Shown: positions 63,465-64,000 of the stretch, one piece after another
Position numbering within the stretch: the first letter of the stretch is position 1
Layout: each line of letters starts with the position of its first letter
NCBI GenBank assembly: GCA_002077065.1
Contig: NAJO01000034.1
Coordinates: 310,001 to 374,000, forward strand
Length of the DNA: 64,000 bases
Source of the DNA: Cryoendolithus antarcticus
Taxonomy: Eukaryota > Ascomycota > Dothideomycetes > Cladosporiales > Cladosporiaceae
Direction: 5' to 3'
Translations under genes and position numbers: made by a program
The notes under the pieces: generated by a model
Database searches by the model: none
What the model saw: only the letters and a program-made list of their open reading frames with translations
Told to the model about the DNA's origin: nothing

Positions 63465-64000
63465 TCAATGGCATCGTGATTGTTGTCGAATATGATTGAG
63501 TGCAAAGTAGAAGTGAGCAGGAACTCTCGTTGCGACACAGGAGAAGATGATACCAAATCAGAAATGATGAATAGCACTCATTAGTATGTGTCAAGCGAGG
63601 TAGTCCTCACTTCCTACCATCACTTACAATGTGGACTCAATCAATGTTCTCACTGGAGTGAAAGCGGTGCAGTGAAATCCGACCGTCCACAGTGTCATCC
63701 ATCAACCCGTGAGAGCATACGATGTGGGCCCCCCAAGTGCCAGATGGCTCTTTCGCCTGGCCTCCTCCTGATCGACAGGGACCTAGGAGTTTAGAGCTGC
63801 AAGAGACGGAAGATTAGACTAGCTCGGTCCGAATTAGTGTTATCCCAGCGCTCCTCTTGTGCGCTAGATACTAGAGACGACTTCTTGATACTCCAATCGC
63901 CTCTCTAGCATATCTTCTGCCCTTCGTGTGTCCGTGCGCTTAAGTGACTCCAAAGCCAACTGCTGGAAGAAAGTAGGATGGAAGCACTTAGCTTCCCTTT
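63465..64000. other. Window edge, nothing recognised
   Basis: Probably holds the missing first exon of the BTB gene. No other feature seen. Confidence 0.35.

Overview
This is nuclear DNA from a filamentous ascomycete, most likely a dothideomycete. Genes sit on both strands with short spacers and carry short introns of about 40-70 bases. The gene set includes SLA2, SEC2, GPI2, a CAP59-type mannosyltransferase, a DUF3431 protein and many BTB/POZ paralogues, which is typical of Pezizomycotina. No rRNA, tRNA, transposon, CRISPR array or plasmid feature was found. Species is not determinable from the sequence.

Layout. 0.1-10.5 kb: PanE-like reductase (-), COQ4 (+), three BTB/POZ loci in a row (one with an in-frame stop, one a frameshifted relic, one intact), a short two-exon gene for mitochondrial ribosomal protein uS14m, an unrecognised helical protein and GPI2. 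11-13.7 kb: a long disordered coiled-coil protein. 13.7-16.9 kb: no gene, but a decayed ~117-bp tandem repeat. 16.9-27 kb: secreted lactonase-like propeller, nine-exon OPT transporter, a helical pseudogene, acetyl-CoA transporter. 27.4-29.2 kb: first two members of an unrecognised small helical protein family. 29.4-44.4 kb: CAP59-like mannosyltransferase, mL45/MBA1-like protein, eIF1, a BTB protein, SLA2, an acidic protein, ISD11, a NOP6-like RNA-binding protein and an MFS transporter. 44.7-52 kb: three more members of the small family, interleaved with a membrane-anchored peptidase-A1-like gene (one in-frame stop) and a DUF3431 gene. 52.3-64 kb: class I CPD photolyase, two small unrecognised genes, SEC2, two tandem LPAELRN-type genes that look damaged, a protein with three RRRS repeats, and a fifth BTB locus.

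Housekeeping genes group by role: at least four products go to or are likely to go to mitochondria (COQ4, uS14m, mL45/MBA1, ISD11) and three serve endocytosis, exocytosis or GPI-anchor synthesis (SLA2, SEC2, GPI2). Between them lie fast-evolving paralogous families (BTB, LPAELRN, and the unnamed family with a shared phase-0 intron).

The two most unusual signals are: (1) the small helical family, five copies in 24 kb sharing an intron at the same codon position; and (2) at least five otherwise well-preserved reading frames each broken by one stop codon that a single C-to-T change could explain, plus four loci with a frame change and no visible intron. This fits decay of redundant copies, for instance in a genome with duplicated or hybrid content, but that is inference. 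Gene starts and splice sites were placed by eye; exon sums were checked for frame where stated.
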